The notes: a model not told the origin generated them from the letters alone. DNA of 64,000 nt from Branchiostoma floridae (GCF_000003815.2 NC_049979.1:26207213-26271212), one strand, 5' to 3'; shown: positions 10,746-23,308, numbered from the stretch's first letter. Program-made: numbers and translations.

Positions 10746-10845
10746 NNNNNNNNNNNNNNNNNNNNNNNNNNNNNNNNNNNNNNNNNNNNNNNNNNNNNNN
10801 NNNNNNNNNNNNNNNNNNNNNNNNNNNNNNNNNNNNNNNNNNNNN
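10746..10845. other. Assembly gap (100 N)
   Basis: A run of 100 N, true size unknown. Confidence 0.95.
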
Positions 10846-11177
10846 AAGGTGTGTATACTGCCAAATTTATCTGCTTATAGAGATTGTAACATGATGAAAA
10901 TCAAGTGTTTGTATTATCTTTGAGTTTGTGGTTGAACTTACTTAGTTTCTGTAGCAATGTGACTCAAAACAGACTGAGATCATTACAGTGATACATTCAC
11001 GGTGATGGCAAAAACAGAGAACTTGATAACCCTGTGACTTATAGTATCTCAGGACTGCGTTTATACTGTTCTACTAGGAACCATTTTATGCTGCTCAATT
11101 GTACTCCAGAAAATACTTAGTCTACAGTCAGATAAGACGCCTTTAATTGCATTTCTTCAGATCTTGTCAAGTACACA

Positions 11178-11458
11178 AAATGATTCCGTTCAACAATTTC
11201 CTGAAGAAAAGAAGTTTGACAGTTGTTTGTTCTGCCTGTTAACAGTTTCAGTAGACTTAATAGTAGCAGATGAGATGAGGACATCAGAATGATTCTATTA
11301 AACAATGTTCTGAAGAAAGTAATGTTGACAGTTGTTTTTCTGCCTGCTTACAGTTTCAGTAGACTTCATGGTAGCGGATGAGGACATCAAAATGATTCCG
11401 TACAACAATTTTCTGAAGAAAAAAAAGGGTGACAGTTGTTTTTTCCCTCTGCTTACAG
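11178..11458 (+). repeat. Tandem copies of the acceptor and start of TMEM237 exon 11459-11587
   Basis: Units of about 105 bp carry GACAGTTGTTTTTCTGCCTG, an ACAG acceptor and the first 30-40 nt of the exon (TTTCAGTAGACTTCATGGTA or variant). Copies lie near 11248 and 11353; the real exon is the third. Confidence 0.85.
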
Positions 11459-14400
11459 TTTCAGTAGACTTCATGGTAGCAGATGAGGACATCATCGTTG
11501 GTGACAAGACGACAGATGTGCAGAAACCACACAAGGTCTCCTCCATGACCAGTCAGCCTGTAGGACCACTCTTTGTGGAAACCAAAAGTAAGACACAGTT
11601 TTTCATATTCCCTGGTATATGTACAATGTACTGTACATCAAGTAGGTCAGTCTTAGGACCCTGGTGTCACTACATCTTGTGCCCTCCTCGTCTTAAGAAA
11701 ATAGAATGTAAAATGCGGTAATTATTATCATGTACCTACGAATACATGTCATATTCTTCTGAAATATGTAGTTTCTTTCTCAAACTTTGGCACAATAATC
11801 AAAAGTTCATTTAGGTGTAGTATTTCTATGGAATGTATGTATGAATTACAACAGTTTCTCCTTTTTGTTTTTTCTTTGCTTTAAGTTTTTCTGCATGCTT
11901 CAAACAAGGCAATCAGAGATGGTAGACTTCACTCACCCAGTTCAGTTACCTCTCCAATCCCACTGATAAAATTTAGAAACATCAGCACATAACACATATG
12001 GCAATGTTGCCTTGTGCATTCATTTGTATATTGGGACTCATGGAAACACAGACAAGCATAGATATGCTCCACCCATGAGGTGTTGCCAAAAACTTAATGC
12101 TGGCCTTGTGCCTACAGGTGGTTTCCGGGTGGAGCAGCGGCGCCGGTTGTCACGGTTACAGGAGACAGACGAGGAATATGCTGAACAGAACAAGGCTGAC
12201 AGGACTACAGGGGAACTGGCACTGGTAACTAAGCCCTCCTTTCTACAGCTACATCTACTGTGAATTCATTAACTTTTGCTGTGTTTTTATTTTGCAGTAG
12301 AATGGATGAGGAGGTTTTCAAGGTGTTTTTGGAATCATAGTTGAAACAATGCTGTAAGGTAATGTAAATGAATAAATAGATAAAGTATAGAAGTAATGGA
12401 AATACATATTCCTGTGTCATAAATGTAATGACTTGTACATATTTACTGTTAAAGAAGACCTTAGGGAAGTCCATGTACTTTTGTTGTGTCCATAGGGGAC
12501 CCTCAGTTCCAGCCATTATGTTAAACCTGACAAGAAATTTTGTCTATATAATACAGGTTTGCCTGTAACATGTAGAATGCAAAGGATACATATTGTACAT
12601 TGTACATGTAACTCTGGATACTAAAGGATAATTTCTCTGCTACAGTCGACTCATCGAGGGTTCAAGAAGTTTGCGCTGTTCTGCCACGGGATCCTGGCCG
12701 GGTACTCGCTGTGGCACTGCATCGTGGTCTTCCTGCTGACGGAGAAGGGAGACCTGAACTTCCTCCAGCAGTACAGTCGGCTGGCACAACCTGCACAGTC
12801 ACTGTTCTACCTGCTGCTGGCCATCTGTACAGTCTCTGTGTTTGACAGGTAAGGCTCAGCCCGCACAGTCACTGTTCTACCTGCTGCTGGCCATCTGTAC
12901 AGTCTCTGTGTTTGACAGGTAAGGCTCAGCCCGCACAGTCACTGTTCTACCTGCTGCTGGCCATCTGTACAGTCTCTGTGTTTGACAGGTAAGGCACAGC
13001 CCGCACAGTCACTGTTCTACCTGGTGCTGGCCATCTGTACAGTCTCTGTGTTTGACAGGTAAGGCACAGCCCGCACAGTCACTGTTCTACTTGCTGCTGG
13101 CCATCTGTACAGTCTCTGTGTTTGACAGGTAAGGCACAGCCATCTGTACAGTCTCTGTGTTTGACAGGTAAGGCACAGCCATCTGTACAGTCTCTGTGTT
13201 TGACAGGTAAGGCACAGCCATCTGTACAGTCTCTGTGTTTGACAGGTAAGGCACAGCCCGCACAGTCACTGTTCTACCTGCTGCTGGCCATCTGCACAGT
13301 CTCTGTGTTTGACAGGTAAGGCTCAGCCATCTGTACAGTCTCTGTGTTTGACAGGTAAGGCACAGCCCGCACAGTCACTGTTCTACCTGCTGCTGGCCAT
13401 CTGCACAGTCTCTGTGTTTGACAGGTAAGGCTCAGCCATCTGTACAGTCTCTGTGTTTGACAGGTAAGGCACAGCCCGCACAGTCACTGTTCTACCTGCT
13501 GCTGGCCATCTGTACAGTCTCTGTGTTTGACAGGTAAGGCACAGCCATCTGTACAGTTTGTTTCCATAAACTGTAAACTGCCTTTAGTGTAACACACCAG
13601 TTTTGTGTAGTAAGTACAAGCTGCGTAAGACTGGACTGTAAGTGAGAGAATAGGTATAAAGTGTCTTTCCCAAGGGCACACCTTTGAGACTTTCTAGGAA
13701 CTTGAACATAGAACCTTCAAATTCTGAGGTAACTACACTAAACATGAGACCAAAGATAAAAACTCAGAGATTGTGTGTTTCTTGAAACATCTTCATGTTT
13801 GTTGTTTCCTACAGTTACGACGTGGCCCGTCCCAACCGCAGGTTCTTCCGAAGCCTTCTCACACCTCAGTCTGGTGCTATCTCTATTCTAGGTAGGTCAA
13901 AGCATCATTTTTCCTAATGTGAAAGTTCATCTGTGTTGGTAGAAGATTTTCTGTAAAAGTTAAACTGCAATTTCCAACTCGAAAATTGGCCTTACCCAAA
14001 TTTTCACAGAAGCTGTTCAGTCAAAATTTGAGTAAGTCCAAATTTCGTGTTGGAAATTGTAGTTTAACTTTTACAGAACATAATTTTCCTGCTAAAGAAG
14101 GATACAGCCACGTATAAGCAGAATCAGTTCATATGTATTACTGCTGTGCAGTCCCAGGTATAAAATATTCCAAAGGAATGATGCAGATGAAAGGAGGATA
14201 AAGTAATTGCACATTCAATGCATTTCCCTCTCTCAAAGAGACAGAAAAAATACTGCAGACTTTACACCTATAGACCAATCCTGACTGTCCATCACTGCGG
14301 CCTTAAAGCTACACAGGAACTGACACAAGTTGATGTTTTATGATCCCCCCTCCAGTGTACCTGATTTCCATCATCTTCAGTGTGAGTATAGCCAGTATAG

Positions 14401-14494
14401 ATGACAGAATAGGGCTTTTTGTGGACGCAGCTCCCACCATCATGCCGTCAGACGTCAGTACAGCTACCGTGGCAACCACCAATCAGAACCTCTG
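11459..14494 (+). CDS. TMEM237: TMEM237, ciliary transition-zone membrane protein (partial)
   Basis: Five exons fit in phase: 11459-11587, 12118-12224, 12646-12848, 13815-13891 and 14356-14494. The first encodes VADEDIIVGDKTTD and ends PLFVETK. The second is basic and charged (GFRVEQRRRLSRLQETDEEY). The third has a membrane segment FALFCHGILAG to VVFLL, then LQQYSRLAQPAQSLFYLLLA, leading to the second. The fifth gives a third segment around VYLISIIFSVSIASIDDRI. This order and these motifs match TMEM237 (ALS2CR4, Joubert syndrome 14), a four-pass protein of the ciliary transition zone. The fourth segment and stop codon should follow the donor at 14495 but are lost near the gap at 14681. N-terminal exons left of 11459 were not found. 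Two exons have junction-duplicate arrays. Confidence 0.85.
12849..13555 (+). repeat. Twelve tandem copies of the TMEM237 exon 12646-12848 end and donor
   Basis: Two interleaved unit lengths occur: a long one (about 70 bp, from GCCCGCACAGTCACTGTTC to the donor) and a short one (about 37 bp, from GCCATCTGTACAG). Each ends TTTGACAG|GTAAGG, so with the native one there are about 13 equivalent 5' splice sites. Order after the native exon: four long, three short, then long, short, long, short, long, and a broken short copy. Confidence 0.85.
13655..13745 (-). mobile_element. Degenerate SINE fragment in a TMEM237 intron
   Basis: GTGTCTTTCCCAAGGGCACA followed by a decayed B-box-like stretch matches the minus-strand layout of the SINE at 32162-32330. 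Too short to classify firmly. Confidence 0.4.
13951..14076. mobile_element. 126-bp foldback element in a TMEM237 intron
   Basis: Arms of about 58 bp, starting CTGTAAAAGTTAAACT and ending AGTTTAACTTTTACAG, pair with about seven mismatches around a small AAGCTGTT loop. No transposase. It is likely a MITE-like foldback; a structured RNA is an alternative. Confidence 0.6.
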
Positions 14495-14680
14495 GTTAGT
14501 TTTTACTGTCTTTGTTAACGTATTGGCACATTTGTCACATTGTTCCATGTGCTTATACCTTATACCTTATTTTAGTACAAGAATGGAGTCAATGGACTCT
14601 TACATCTGGTGTGCATATACCTGAAGAAACTAAGACTCAAGTGGACAGCATTTTTAAGATGGCAAAATCCTGGTGCACAC

Positions 14681-14780
14681 NNNNNNNNNNNNNNNNNNNN
14701 NNNNNNNNNNNNNNNNNNNNNNNNNNNNNNNNNNNNNNNNNNNNNNNNNNNNNNNNNNNNNNNNNNNNNNNNNNNNNNNN
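14681..14780. other. Assembly gap (100 N)
   Basis: A run of 100 N; it probably hides the TMEM237 3' end and the convergent minus-strand gene border. Confidence 0.95.
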
Positions 14781-14796
14781 CGGAAGCAGAAGAAGG

Positions 14797-14907
14797 TTAT
14801 TTGGCGGGTTCGGCGTCAGCAGCTTTCTTCTCGGCGTCCCACTGTTCCTTGCGCGCCAGCTTGCGCTTGCTCAGTGTGTCCCCGTGATCCGGCTCCGCCT
14901 TTCCTTT
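14797..14907 (-). CDS. Last coding exon of an unidentified minus-strand gene
   Basis: After a TCTATGCAG acceptor, the exon reads KGKAEPDHGDTLSKRK, then LARKEQWDAEKKAADAEPAK and TAA (14799-14797). The tail is charged, lysine/alanine/glutamate rich and probably helical. The gene is convergent with TMEM237. A candidate start on the same strand is AACATGGCGGGCAG near 15880, in a YY1-like context, but the intervening exons were not found. Family not recognised. Confidence 0.5.
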   Translation of the reverse strand, partial: KGKAEPDHGDTLSKRKLARKEQWDAEKKAADAEPAK

Positions 14908-15320
14908 CTGCATAGACACAGGGAAATGGGTACCAGAAGATCTCCTAGCATGGGGACATGACAAACGTTAGAAAGGGAAGACAACTGACTTTGTTTACTT
15001 TTCTTACTGTGGCAAGTGCGCGATTCTTGGCACATTGTCACATCAGACCAGCGTGTGTCCGCATCAGTGTTTAGGCACGGTTTATGGCTTAGTCGAGAGG
15101 TGCGTTTTTAGTTAAGCGTTTTGCTAGGGGGAATGTCAGGGGATAGAACCAGACACGTTTGGATTCTGTGCCAGTTGCTAAAATTAAATTTAACACAGAA
15201 CTTTAGTCTGATGTAAGGATTGATTTTAATTTGATATTGTGAAGAATGTATGAGCCAAATTCAGCCTATCAGCGAATATACATCGTTGTCTTCCCTTTCT
15301 AGTGTCTCTCACAGACGCTT

Positions 15321-15519
15321 ATGCTACGGTCACATGTCAAACCGGGACCCGGCCGGGATGTTTGCGGAAACCAAAAAAAGTATTTATCTAGCAATATAAC
15401 GTTACAAAAATCGTGCCCATGAATGATTTTTACGTGCGTTTTGATGTCTTTTATACAACACTTTCCGTTCTCGAAAGCTGCCCGGCCGGGCCCCGTACAT
15501 GTACATGTGAACATAGCAT
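15321..15519. mobile_element. GC-ended MITE, copy 1
   Basis: Termini ATGCTACGGTCACATGT and ACATGTGAACATAGCAT are imperfect inverted repeats; inner GC-rich arms read ACCGGGACCCGGCCGGG and CCCGGCCGGGCCCCG. It is the same family as 39829-40028 and 42167-42366. Confidence 0.65.
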
Positions 15520-16115
15520 GAAGCAGCTCATGTATGATAAATACGCAAGGCGTTTCAGACCAGTCACCCTCCGTTGTCACCATAGAATGTTTTAGGTTAG
15601 CAAGCAAAAGTATTGAAAAAGAGGTCACTACGGAGGGTTTAGGAACTAGTTTCAGAAGGATTCACTGTCTTTCGTCAGTGACTCAACTGATCCTAAGTGC
15701 TGCATGCAATTAACCAGGCTATGGATTGATAATGCAATTGTACTGTGAAATTATCGCTATGATATAACACACAGGCGACACAACTGTCCGATGCGAATAT
15801 CTAAAAACATTATAAAGCATCCAAATCTAATCTCTATGGTGCTTACATTACTGTGTCTATGACGTAAGTACTGCCCGCCATGTTGGATGGTTAAGCCAGG
15901 TTAATTCGAATTTGTGTCACGTGATTATGACATCATATTCATGCTCAACCAAACAGCATGTCTGCAGTGACGTCATTTGAGAACACCAATACTACAAATA
16001 TGCATCTGCATGAAATTCCATATAGTTTTAAAATGCATTATGAAGACTAAAAATTGGACCTGAAATTTTGACTGACATCACACGTGGTCACGTGTCCAAG
16101 GAGATTGGGTGAGGC
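15520..16115. other. No gene seen
   Basis: Only a possible minus-strand start (AACATGGCGGGC near 15880) stands out. Confidence 0.4.
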
Positions 16116-16215
16116 NNNNNNNNNNNNNNNNNNNNNNNNNNNNNNNNNNNNNNNNNNNNNNNNNNNNNNNNNNNNNNNNNNNNNNNNNNNNNNNNNNNNN
16201 NNNNNNNNNNNNNNN
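16116..16215. other. Assembly gap (100 N)
   Basis: A run of 100 N, true size unknown. Confidence 0.95.
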
Positions 16216-16399
16216 GGGATCTCTAGTTCCCACATTTACCATTTACTCAAACATTTATTGTTGTCTCATAGATATGGTAGAAGACTGCATTATCTGCCTG
16301 TGAATATAAGTTTTATACCAACGTTCATACTCATCATGTTACTGGGTATCAAAGTATTTCCAGAAAGTAAATCCACCAGGAGTCTATTTCGCACCCTTA

Positions 16400-17166
16400 C
16401 ATCTGAACACCCTGGAAGAATTGCAAAGGAAATGGCTTATGCAGTTCAATCCTGATAAGTGCTATATCATACACATAACGAACAAACGCACACCAAATGT
16501 GTCTCATTACCAGTTTTGTGGTCAGGCATTAGAAACCACAAAAAAACAACCACACCTAGGTGTTACGTTAACAACTGGGCTGAAGTGGGGGGGCCATGTT
16601 AATGAAATAATAACCTAGGCTAAGCAGACATTGGGAGTGATCAAACGCAACTTGTGGGCATGCCCAGCCAGGGTAGAATGACTTGCATACACGTCACTAG
16701 TAAGACCTAACCTTGAATATACCGCTACAGTATTGAACCCGTATACAAAGAAAGACAAAGATAAACTTGAAAGGGTACAGAACCAAGCTGCCCGATTCTG
16801 CACAAACAACTATAACGGGGATTCTAGTGTTTCCAAAATGAAAACAGATTTGCAGTGGACGTCACTTGAAGACAGAAGGAAAATGTCCAGACTTTGCATG
16901 ATGTACAAAATGACCAATAAACTGGTGGACGTACCGACTGATAAGTATCTAATACCGGCTGAACAAAGAACAAGAAACAGCAGTGACTTCAAGTACCAGA
17001 GTTACCAACCTAGAATTGATGTGTTCAAAAATTCGTACTTTCCCAGAACTATCGTAGAGTGGAATTCGTTATCACCAAGTACAGTAGGGACATCTTCTTT
17101 TGGTACTTTTAAAGAACACTTGCAGATAGATGTGCAAAAGTTAGGTGTGACAGGTTGTTCGTTGTA
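16400..17166 (+). pseudogene. 5'-truncated non-LTR retrotransposon, RT C-terminal region (CR1/Jockey-like)
   Basis: Two frames give ELQRKWLMQFNPDKCYIIHI, HLGVTLTTGLKWGGHV, then LVRPNLEYTATVLNPYTK, LERVQNQAARFCTNNY and TSLEDRRKMSRLCMMYK, ending at a stop at 17165-17167. This is the thumb and C-terminal region following the RT palm of CR1/Jockey-type elements. In-frame stops (for example near 16617 and 16680) and the lack of the palm show it is dead and truncated. Confidence 0.8.
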
Positions 17167-17167
17167 A

Positions 17168-19225
17168 CATAACCAACTGCTGCTGCGCCGCGTGCCTGCG
17201 AAGCTGGTGTGTTACGCTGAACGGCGGTTTTACCGGCTATTTACATATAGATACAGATACAGATACAGATGTTGTTCCGCACAAGTTGTCAATGAGTCAT
17301 TTGGTGGCACATGTAGTGGTGCATGAGACCGCTAGATGTCGTTAATGTACCTGCACGATAAGCGACCTTGTGTACAACCGGTTTTTCAACTTGAGGTTTT
17401 ATAGAAGGTCGTTTGCCGCCATGTTCCTTCTAACTGATCAATGTTTTTGGTAACTTGTGAAGTGTTGACTATGGATAGGTTATTTCCTTCGCCAGTTAGA
17501 GATTTACCATGTGCTCTGGACGACAAGCGATGTATGGATTATGGGTGACGTGTGGAGGTCATGTCCGACTTTAATAAGAATACGCCTGGTGACTTGGACA
17601 GAAAACTTGCTTCAAGAGAGCAGAGAACAACAATGGTGCGTGTTAAAGTTCTTTACAATTGGTTCTATAAATGTGGAGGCTGGATCGGAATGTCTTTTTT
17701 GATTCATCAGTACTACAACAGAAGTTGACTGATGTATAGCATATCTAATGGGTTAAAGTTTGAGCGTTAGTCCCTTGGTTTATGTGTGATGTAGCTGTTC
17801 TATTCTCCAGTTCCCTGAAGGGGAAATCTTACATCAAACCTTCACTAGGTACATTATACAGCCCTAACCTGGCTGGAGATTTTCTTCTAGACACGACCAT
17901 TTTGGAACCTCTGTGTGTGGACTGCTTACTAGTCTTGCCCGGAGCACGTCTTTTCAATACGGATGTGTGTGGTCGTATATTCTGTGGATGAGGTTTTAAA
18001 CAGCCTGTGTTCGAATGTTCATGAGATGTCAAATGATAAACAACATTTAGCTGATCTGGCCTAGCCATTTACTTCTATATATAAAATGTTCCCTGCTGAT
18101 ATTTCGCTGGTAAGAAAACAAATCTGTTAACGAGCAAGTTTCCAGGTGATCAAACATCATCGCTTCGCATACAGCTGCCGACAGGTCGGTTAACTCCGTG
18201 ACCTTTTCACGCATGAATAGATCGCAGCGCAGACATTTTACCGCCTCCAAACTGTGAGATAGTCGCATTGGTGGCCTGTTGGACGGACATTTGTATCGTG
18301 TAAAAAATTGTGGCACTGAGGAAGTTTAGAAACTCTATGGAAGTAAAAACTGTCTGTAACAAGGGTGTGCAAGATTTGACACGTCGTTTTGAGGTGCAAT
18401 GAGAGCGAGAAAGACAATGCCGTTGGGGGAAACACCAAATTGAGTATAAATGACCATTTTAAGAACACGTTTTTTTACCTCAGTGAATTGTATTGATAGA
18501 TGCAGAGTTTAGATGCAGAGATAACAGAGAAGGAAATATTACATACCCATTTTAAGCAAGGTTGCAACTAAATAGATAATATTGCACTATCAAAGAATAA
18601 TTTTCAACAGAAACTTTCATACGGACGACATGCTTTGAGGTAACAAAAGACCATTTTTCTCTTTTTTAGGATGTCCAAAGTCAGAAAATGCAATATAAAT
18701 GGTGATTTTGGAATTTTCAGCATATATTGTAGATACTTATTAGCCCAAGGAAACTTTACTAGCCTTGAACAAGTTACTAACCCCAATTCTTCCACCATTT
18801 CCTACGGTGGCATAATGAAGTATCATAAAACTGACCAAGGAGTTTATCCGGCCAACCTTATCTCCGGATAAACTTCAGGACCCACAAGAGCCAGCTCTTC
18901 GGCACGAACTGTAACATACCCCGAGGAAATTCTGCCTCAGCCCCGCCTCCACCCCGAAGGCCCTCTTAGTTGGAATCAGTCAGGCGAAATCACCGGGATG
19001 AGCTTAGCTGGCCGGCGGGGATAGAAGCTCTCCCTGCCGAGGACTCCCCGTCTGGAACCCCGGGGAATGGCTAGAAGGCTTGGTTAGGTGATAGGGTGGG
19101 TTTTAAGTTGAAAACTACATTTGTCCAGATTTTAGTTCGGCTTTCGGTTTAAATGGTTGAGGTGAATAAGTCTTCTCTGAATTCGTGTTTGTTAGTCGCA
19201 TAAAATCAAACGCATCTGAAGTTTT
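17168..19225. other. No confident gene
   Basis: Contains a short (ACAGAT)n run near 17258-17275 and an inverted YY1-like GCCGCCATGTT at about 17417. Short ORFs here (for example 17782-17991) show no recognised domain. Confidence 0.4.
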
Positions 19226-19244
19226 GCTATATATGTGCATTATA

Positions 19245-19500
19245 TCCGTTCGCGCGCGTGTGTCTGTGTGTATCTGTGTGTGTGATTATGTGTGAGTGTG
19301 TATGCGTGTGTTCCTGTGTGTGTGTGTGTGTGTGTGTGCATGTGTGTTTGTGTGCATGCATGTATGTCTGTGTGACTGTGTGTATGTGTAAGTGTCTGTG
19401 CATGTCTGTGCATGTGTGTGCATGTGTGTGTGTGTGTTTGTGTGTGTGTGCATGTGTGTGCATGTGTGTGTCCGTGTCTGCGTCTGTGCGTTTCTGTGTG
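19245..19500. repeat. (TG)n-rich simple repeat
   Basis: About 250 bp of TGTG interrupted by CA, CC and AA, open in several frames only because of its composition. Confidence 0.9.
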
Positions 19501-20865
19501 TCGCTGTGGTCCATCGGTGGCTAAACGAAAACATAAACTTCAATCATAAATGTACGAAAGTCAGAAAATTTCCCTCTTGGTTAGTAGGCTGGGAGCTGAT
19601 TTTAGAAAATATTGTTTTCCTCAGGGAGTAACGTTTTTGTTGAGCCAGGGATAAACTTTTGTTGGAACACGCAGGCCGGGCTAATCATGCTGACCATTCC
19701 ATGCTTAGGCCTAGGTCCAAATTCCCAACCCGGGCCCGGCCAGGAAATTAAAAATATATCTCATGGTTTGTGAGATGTTGTGAAAATTTGATGCGTCAAC
19801 TATTGTGTTGGAAAATATTACCTATACAAAAATATACTATACTATACTATACTGTGCTGTACCATACTATTATATAATAATATACTGTACTTTACTAATT
19901 TGTATCGGTTCTATAATCATATATAAAGTCATATCGAGTCAGTTTCTTCAAAATCACATTTGTTTAAAGAAGCATCGCGTCTCTTTAGTGCTGTTGGTTT
20001 GTGGGACTTGTAACAGCATGATCTTGAATGTTTTCAACTAAAGAAATCCAGGTTTAAAAGGATCTCACATGCTTGGTTGATTCTCGTTATGATTTTAAAA
20101 GCGGTAGCGGCATTATCACACACGGGCACCATCTTAACTCCCTTCTTGTTCAGCACACCTCCCTTCTGCACACCTGGTTTTCAGCTCACCGAGTATTCGT
20201 ATAGAACATTTGGGTCTGCATGTACGCTTTGGGCGCTAACCTTGAGGATTGGCGCATGTCAGATCCATCTTTCTCTGCCAAATACAGTTTTCCACTTTTC
20301 ACTTTCTTCTCCAAGAAACTTTTGGAACGTTAATATTAGAACAGCCTGGCTTGAAGAGTTGCTTATATACTTAATTTACACATCTATACTCATATACACA
20401 CACACAATGTCACAGATACGCGCACGTACACACCCAAATTCACATAAATACATACATACATGCACATGCACATTCACACACATGTGTAAAAGGTTGATAT
20501 GTAGAATGTATTGGGGAGAGGGGTATTATTATAGCAACAAGTGTGTAGAATCACATATACCGTACCAGGAATGTATCATGTCGATGTTTAAATGTATACA
20601 CGCTAGTTTACCTGCATTATCCTTAAAGGATTTGATGTTGTGAGTCACTGTGGTGGAACTTTTTACTAAGTACAAACGAGTCTTTGTCTATATTTAAAAA
20701 CAAATATCTATGAAAAAATGTCTAAAAAGTGGGAAAATAATGACAGCTCTCGCTCGAAAATGACATCAATGAAAAGCATCCTGCAGGCTGATTTGAGCTG
20801 TCATTAATATACAGGTTAAGACAAGTAAGACCACACTGAAAATAATGTCTTGTCAGAAAAACCCC
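19501..20865. other. No gene; simple repeats and a MITE end
   Basis: Near 19699-19760 a decayed terminus (CTTAGGCCTAGGTCC, then CCCGGGCCCGGCC) resembles the GC-ended MITE family. A (CTATA)n tract lies at about 19828-19885. Confidence 0.45.
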
Positions 20866-21295
20866 GTACACGGCCTCGGTGATGGCCCCGATGATCGGGC
20901 GCCGACAGCCCTGGTGAAGGACCGACTCGGTGCCGGCGTGATGTCTCTCACGTCTCGGGGTAAATACCGAAACGGCCCCGCGTGTCTGGCTGCGCTCGCT
21001 GGTGGTTTTGTGATGTCTTATACACGAAACATCAGTCGAAAAACCAGACACCGGTAGACCGGTGAGGGAGCCGACTACCTCGGGGCTGGGGCGACACGAT
21101 GCCACCCAGCCGACTGGACTTGCCGGTGATTTAATGATGCATCACACGACCCCGCCACGGCTACCGACTGGCCTCGGTGATTGGGCCGGCAGAGCTCCGC
21201 GCGACTGGCTTCGGTGATGGGGCCGGCAGGGCCCCGCGCTACTGGACGCGTTTTTCGGTGATTTCACAATGTCTTACGTAAAACATCCGCCAAAG
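20865..21295. repeat. GC-rich degenerate repeat with recurring GGCCTCGGTGATG motifs
   Basis: Motifs of the type CGGTGATGGGGCCGGCAG recur, and GTGATGTCTTATACACGAAACATC is echoed about 250 bp later as CACAATGTCTTACGTAAAACATC. No coding potential found. Confidence 0.6.
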
Positions 21296-21407
21296 AAATA
21301 GCCATATCAGTTACTCAAGTACGCCTATTACTTATCACGGACTGAGTGAGATAAATGAATGACTGGACAGTCTCTGAGTCTTAACTCCTTTTTTTCTGTC
21401 AAATTAG

Positions 21408-23308
21408 TCTGATAATAATAATCAAGTTTATTGCAAATTCTTGCCCGTGGGCTAATTGCAGGTAACATAAAAGATTCAAACAGTGTAAAATACAATATCA
21501 CAAGTGTCTACTCTAGTCTAAAACTAGTAAAAGCTAAGTCTAGATCCTGGGTTATTGGGTTCGACTCCTTTTTCGAAGACAGTGGAAGACGAAAGATCCC
21601 ACCTTTTCTATTATGTATGGTTTTAGTGATGTTAGAAAGTGAACTGCTTTCTTTTCGTCAGTGAGTGTGAGAAAGTTTGGATGGAATTTGATGGCCTCTT
21701 TGAACAGCTCTTTTCTTTCGTGGCTATAGAAAGAGCAGTTCGACATAAAATGTGTTTCGTCTTCCACCACGTTTGACGCGCATTGTTTGCACGTTCTTTC
21801 ACACACGGATAGCCTCTTGTACCGCCGTCTCTCAATTTCGAGAGGGTGGGCACTAATTCTAATTTTGCTGATTGCCGAGCGTAAATCAAAATTATCTAAT
21901 CCTAAGTATTTTCCCATAGTATGTGCTGTTTTACAGGTCTTATAAAACCTTAGCTTACCAGTATCTATACTCAAGTTATGACGAGAGGTTTGGATAAACA
22001 TATCAGAGATTCTAGATCTTATCATTGTACATATAGATCTGATATCACTAAGTGAGTTACATGAATAGAAAAGGTAGGAGTGGCCACTACCATCTAAAAT
22101 TTCTTTCACTAGTTGTAACAAGGTTCTTCTACGACTATTAGAAATAGATTTATGTTGATACTAAAGGGCATCAGCTTTTAACAAATGTCTTTGAGAATTC
22201 ATTTGTAATTAATAAGCGTAGCCAGTAACGAATAACACGCACAGATATATCTAAGTCTAAAGGAAATCTACCAAGCTCCGCTCTAGATGCTAAATTACTA
22301 CAATTTCTGGAAACTCCAAGTATATTCTTACAAAAGCGGTGATGGGGAATTTCAATTGGGGAGTTGTCATTAATATACTGTGTGCCCCAAATTTCACACC
22401 CATATAGGAGAATCGGCTTTATACAGGAATCAAATATTTTTAGCAAGCACTTTGGCGAGAGAGCGAATGAGAGATTTCAGACTATACGTAGCTTTACGAG
22501 CTTTGAGTGAAAGTTGTTTATTGGTCAGGGAGAAGCTTCCCGACGATGTAATAGTCAGGCCTAGATAGCAGTAAGAAGGTACTATGTCCAGAGTGTCTTG
22601 ATCAAATACGAATGTTTGGTTTCGGAAAGATCGGCCAGATTTGTTGAAAATCATAACTTAATCAGACATAACTTTAGTTTTCTTAAGATTAGCTTGGAGT
22701 TTCCATTTCTTGCAGAAGGCATTTAAGCTGTTGAGCGCGCATTGCAACCCTTTGTCTGATTCAGAAAATATAACCACATCGTCTGCATATAACAAGCACG
22801 ATACAAACAAATTATGTAGAGATGGTGGTTCACATTCGGCATTATCAAGTACATGAACGAGGTCATCAATGAATAAGTTGAACAATGTAGGGCTGAGATT
22901 GCAGCCTTGTCTAATGCCTTTTATGGTTACAAATGGAGGCGTTAAACCGGACTCGGTTTTTACACACGTCTGGGGTTTAGTGTACATACATTTAATTAGC
23001 TTGTAAAAGTTACCCCCCATTCCCGAGTTTGGGAGTTTAAAACGAAGACCCTCTCTCCAAACGGAGTCGAAGATAATAACAAAGATTAAAATCATACCGA
23101 CCGGTACAATATGTAGTATACTGGCTATGAACAAGTCATTTCTGAACATATCCATATCACTCGTCTTCCACATATGTCTGTCTTCAGTCTCACGTCCAAC
23201 TGATTTATATTGATAGTCTTTGTGGTTGAAAGTAGGGAAGCTACTTGATAATTCGCAGGGAAAGCTGTTTAATCTGACGTAATTTGTAGCGTGCTGGCTA
23301 AAAGTCAA
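21408..23308 (-). pseudogene. Non-LTR retrotransposon with RT, broken
   Basis: On the minus strand the RT blocks GIRQGCNLSPTLFNLF and LLYADDVVIFS are clear (about 22.8-22.9 kb). They are followed by CYLGLTITSSGSF, the LLYGCEIWG block and a C-terminal zinc-like cluster CERTCKQC with HFMSNC (near 21.75-21.8 kb). The reading shifts frame at least three times between 22658 and 21552. The probable 3' end at about 21408-21440 has CAATAAACTTGATTATTATT. The endonuclease domain is missing. Clade not resolved. Confidence 0.8.

Noticed and set aside
19227-19543. Histidine/threonine or cysteine/valine-rich small proteins
   Set aside because: They are translations of (TG)n simple repeat.
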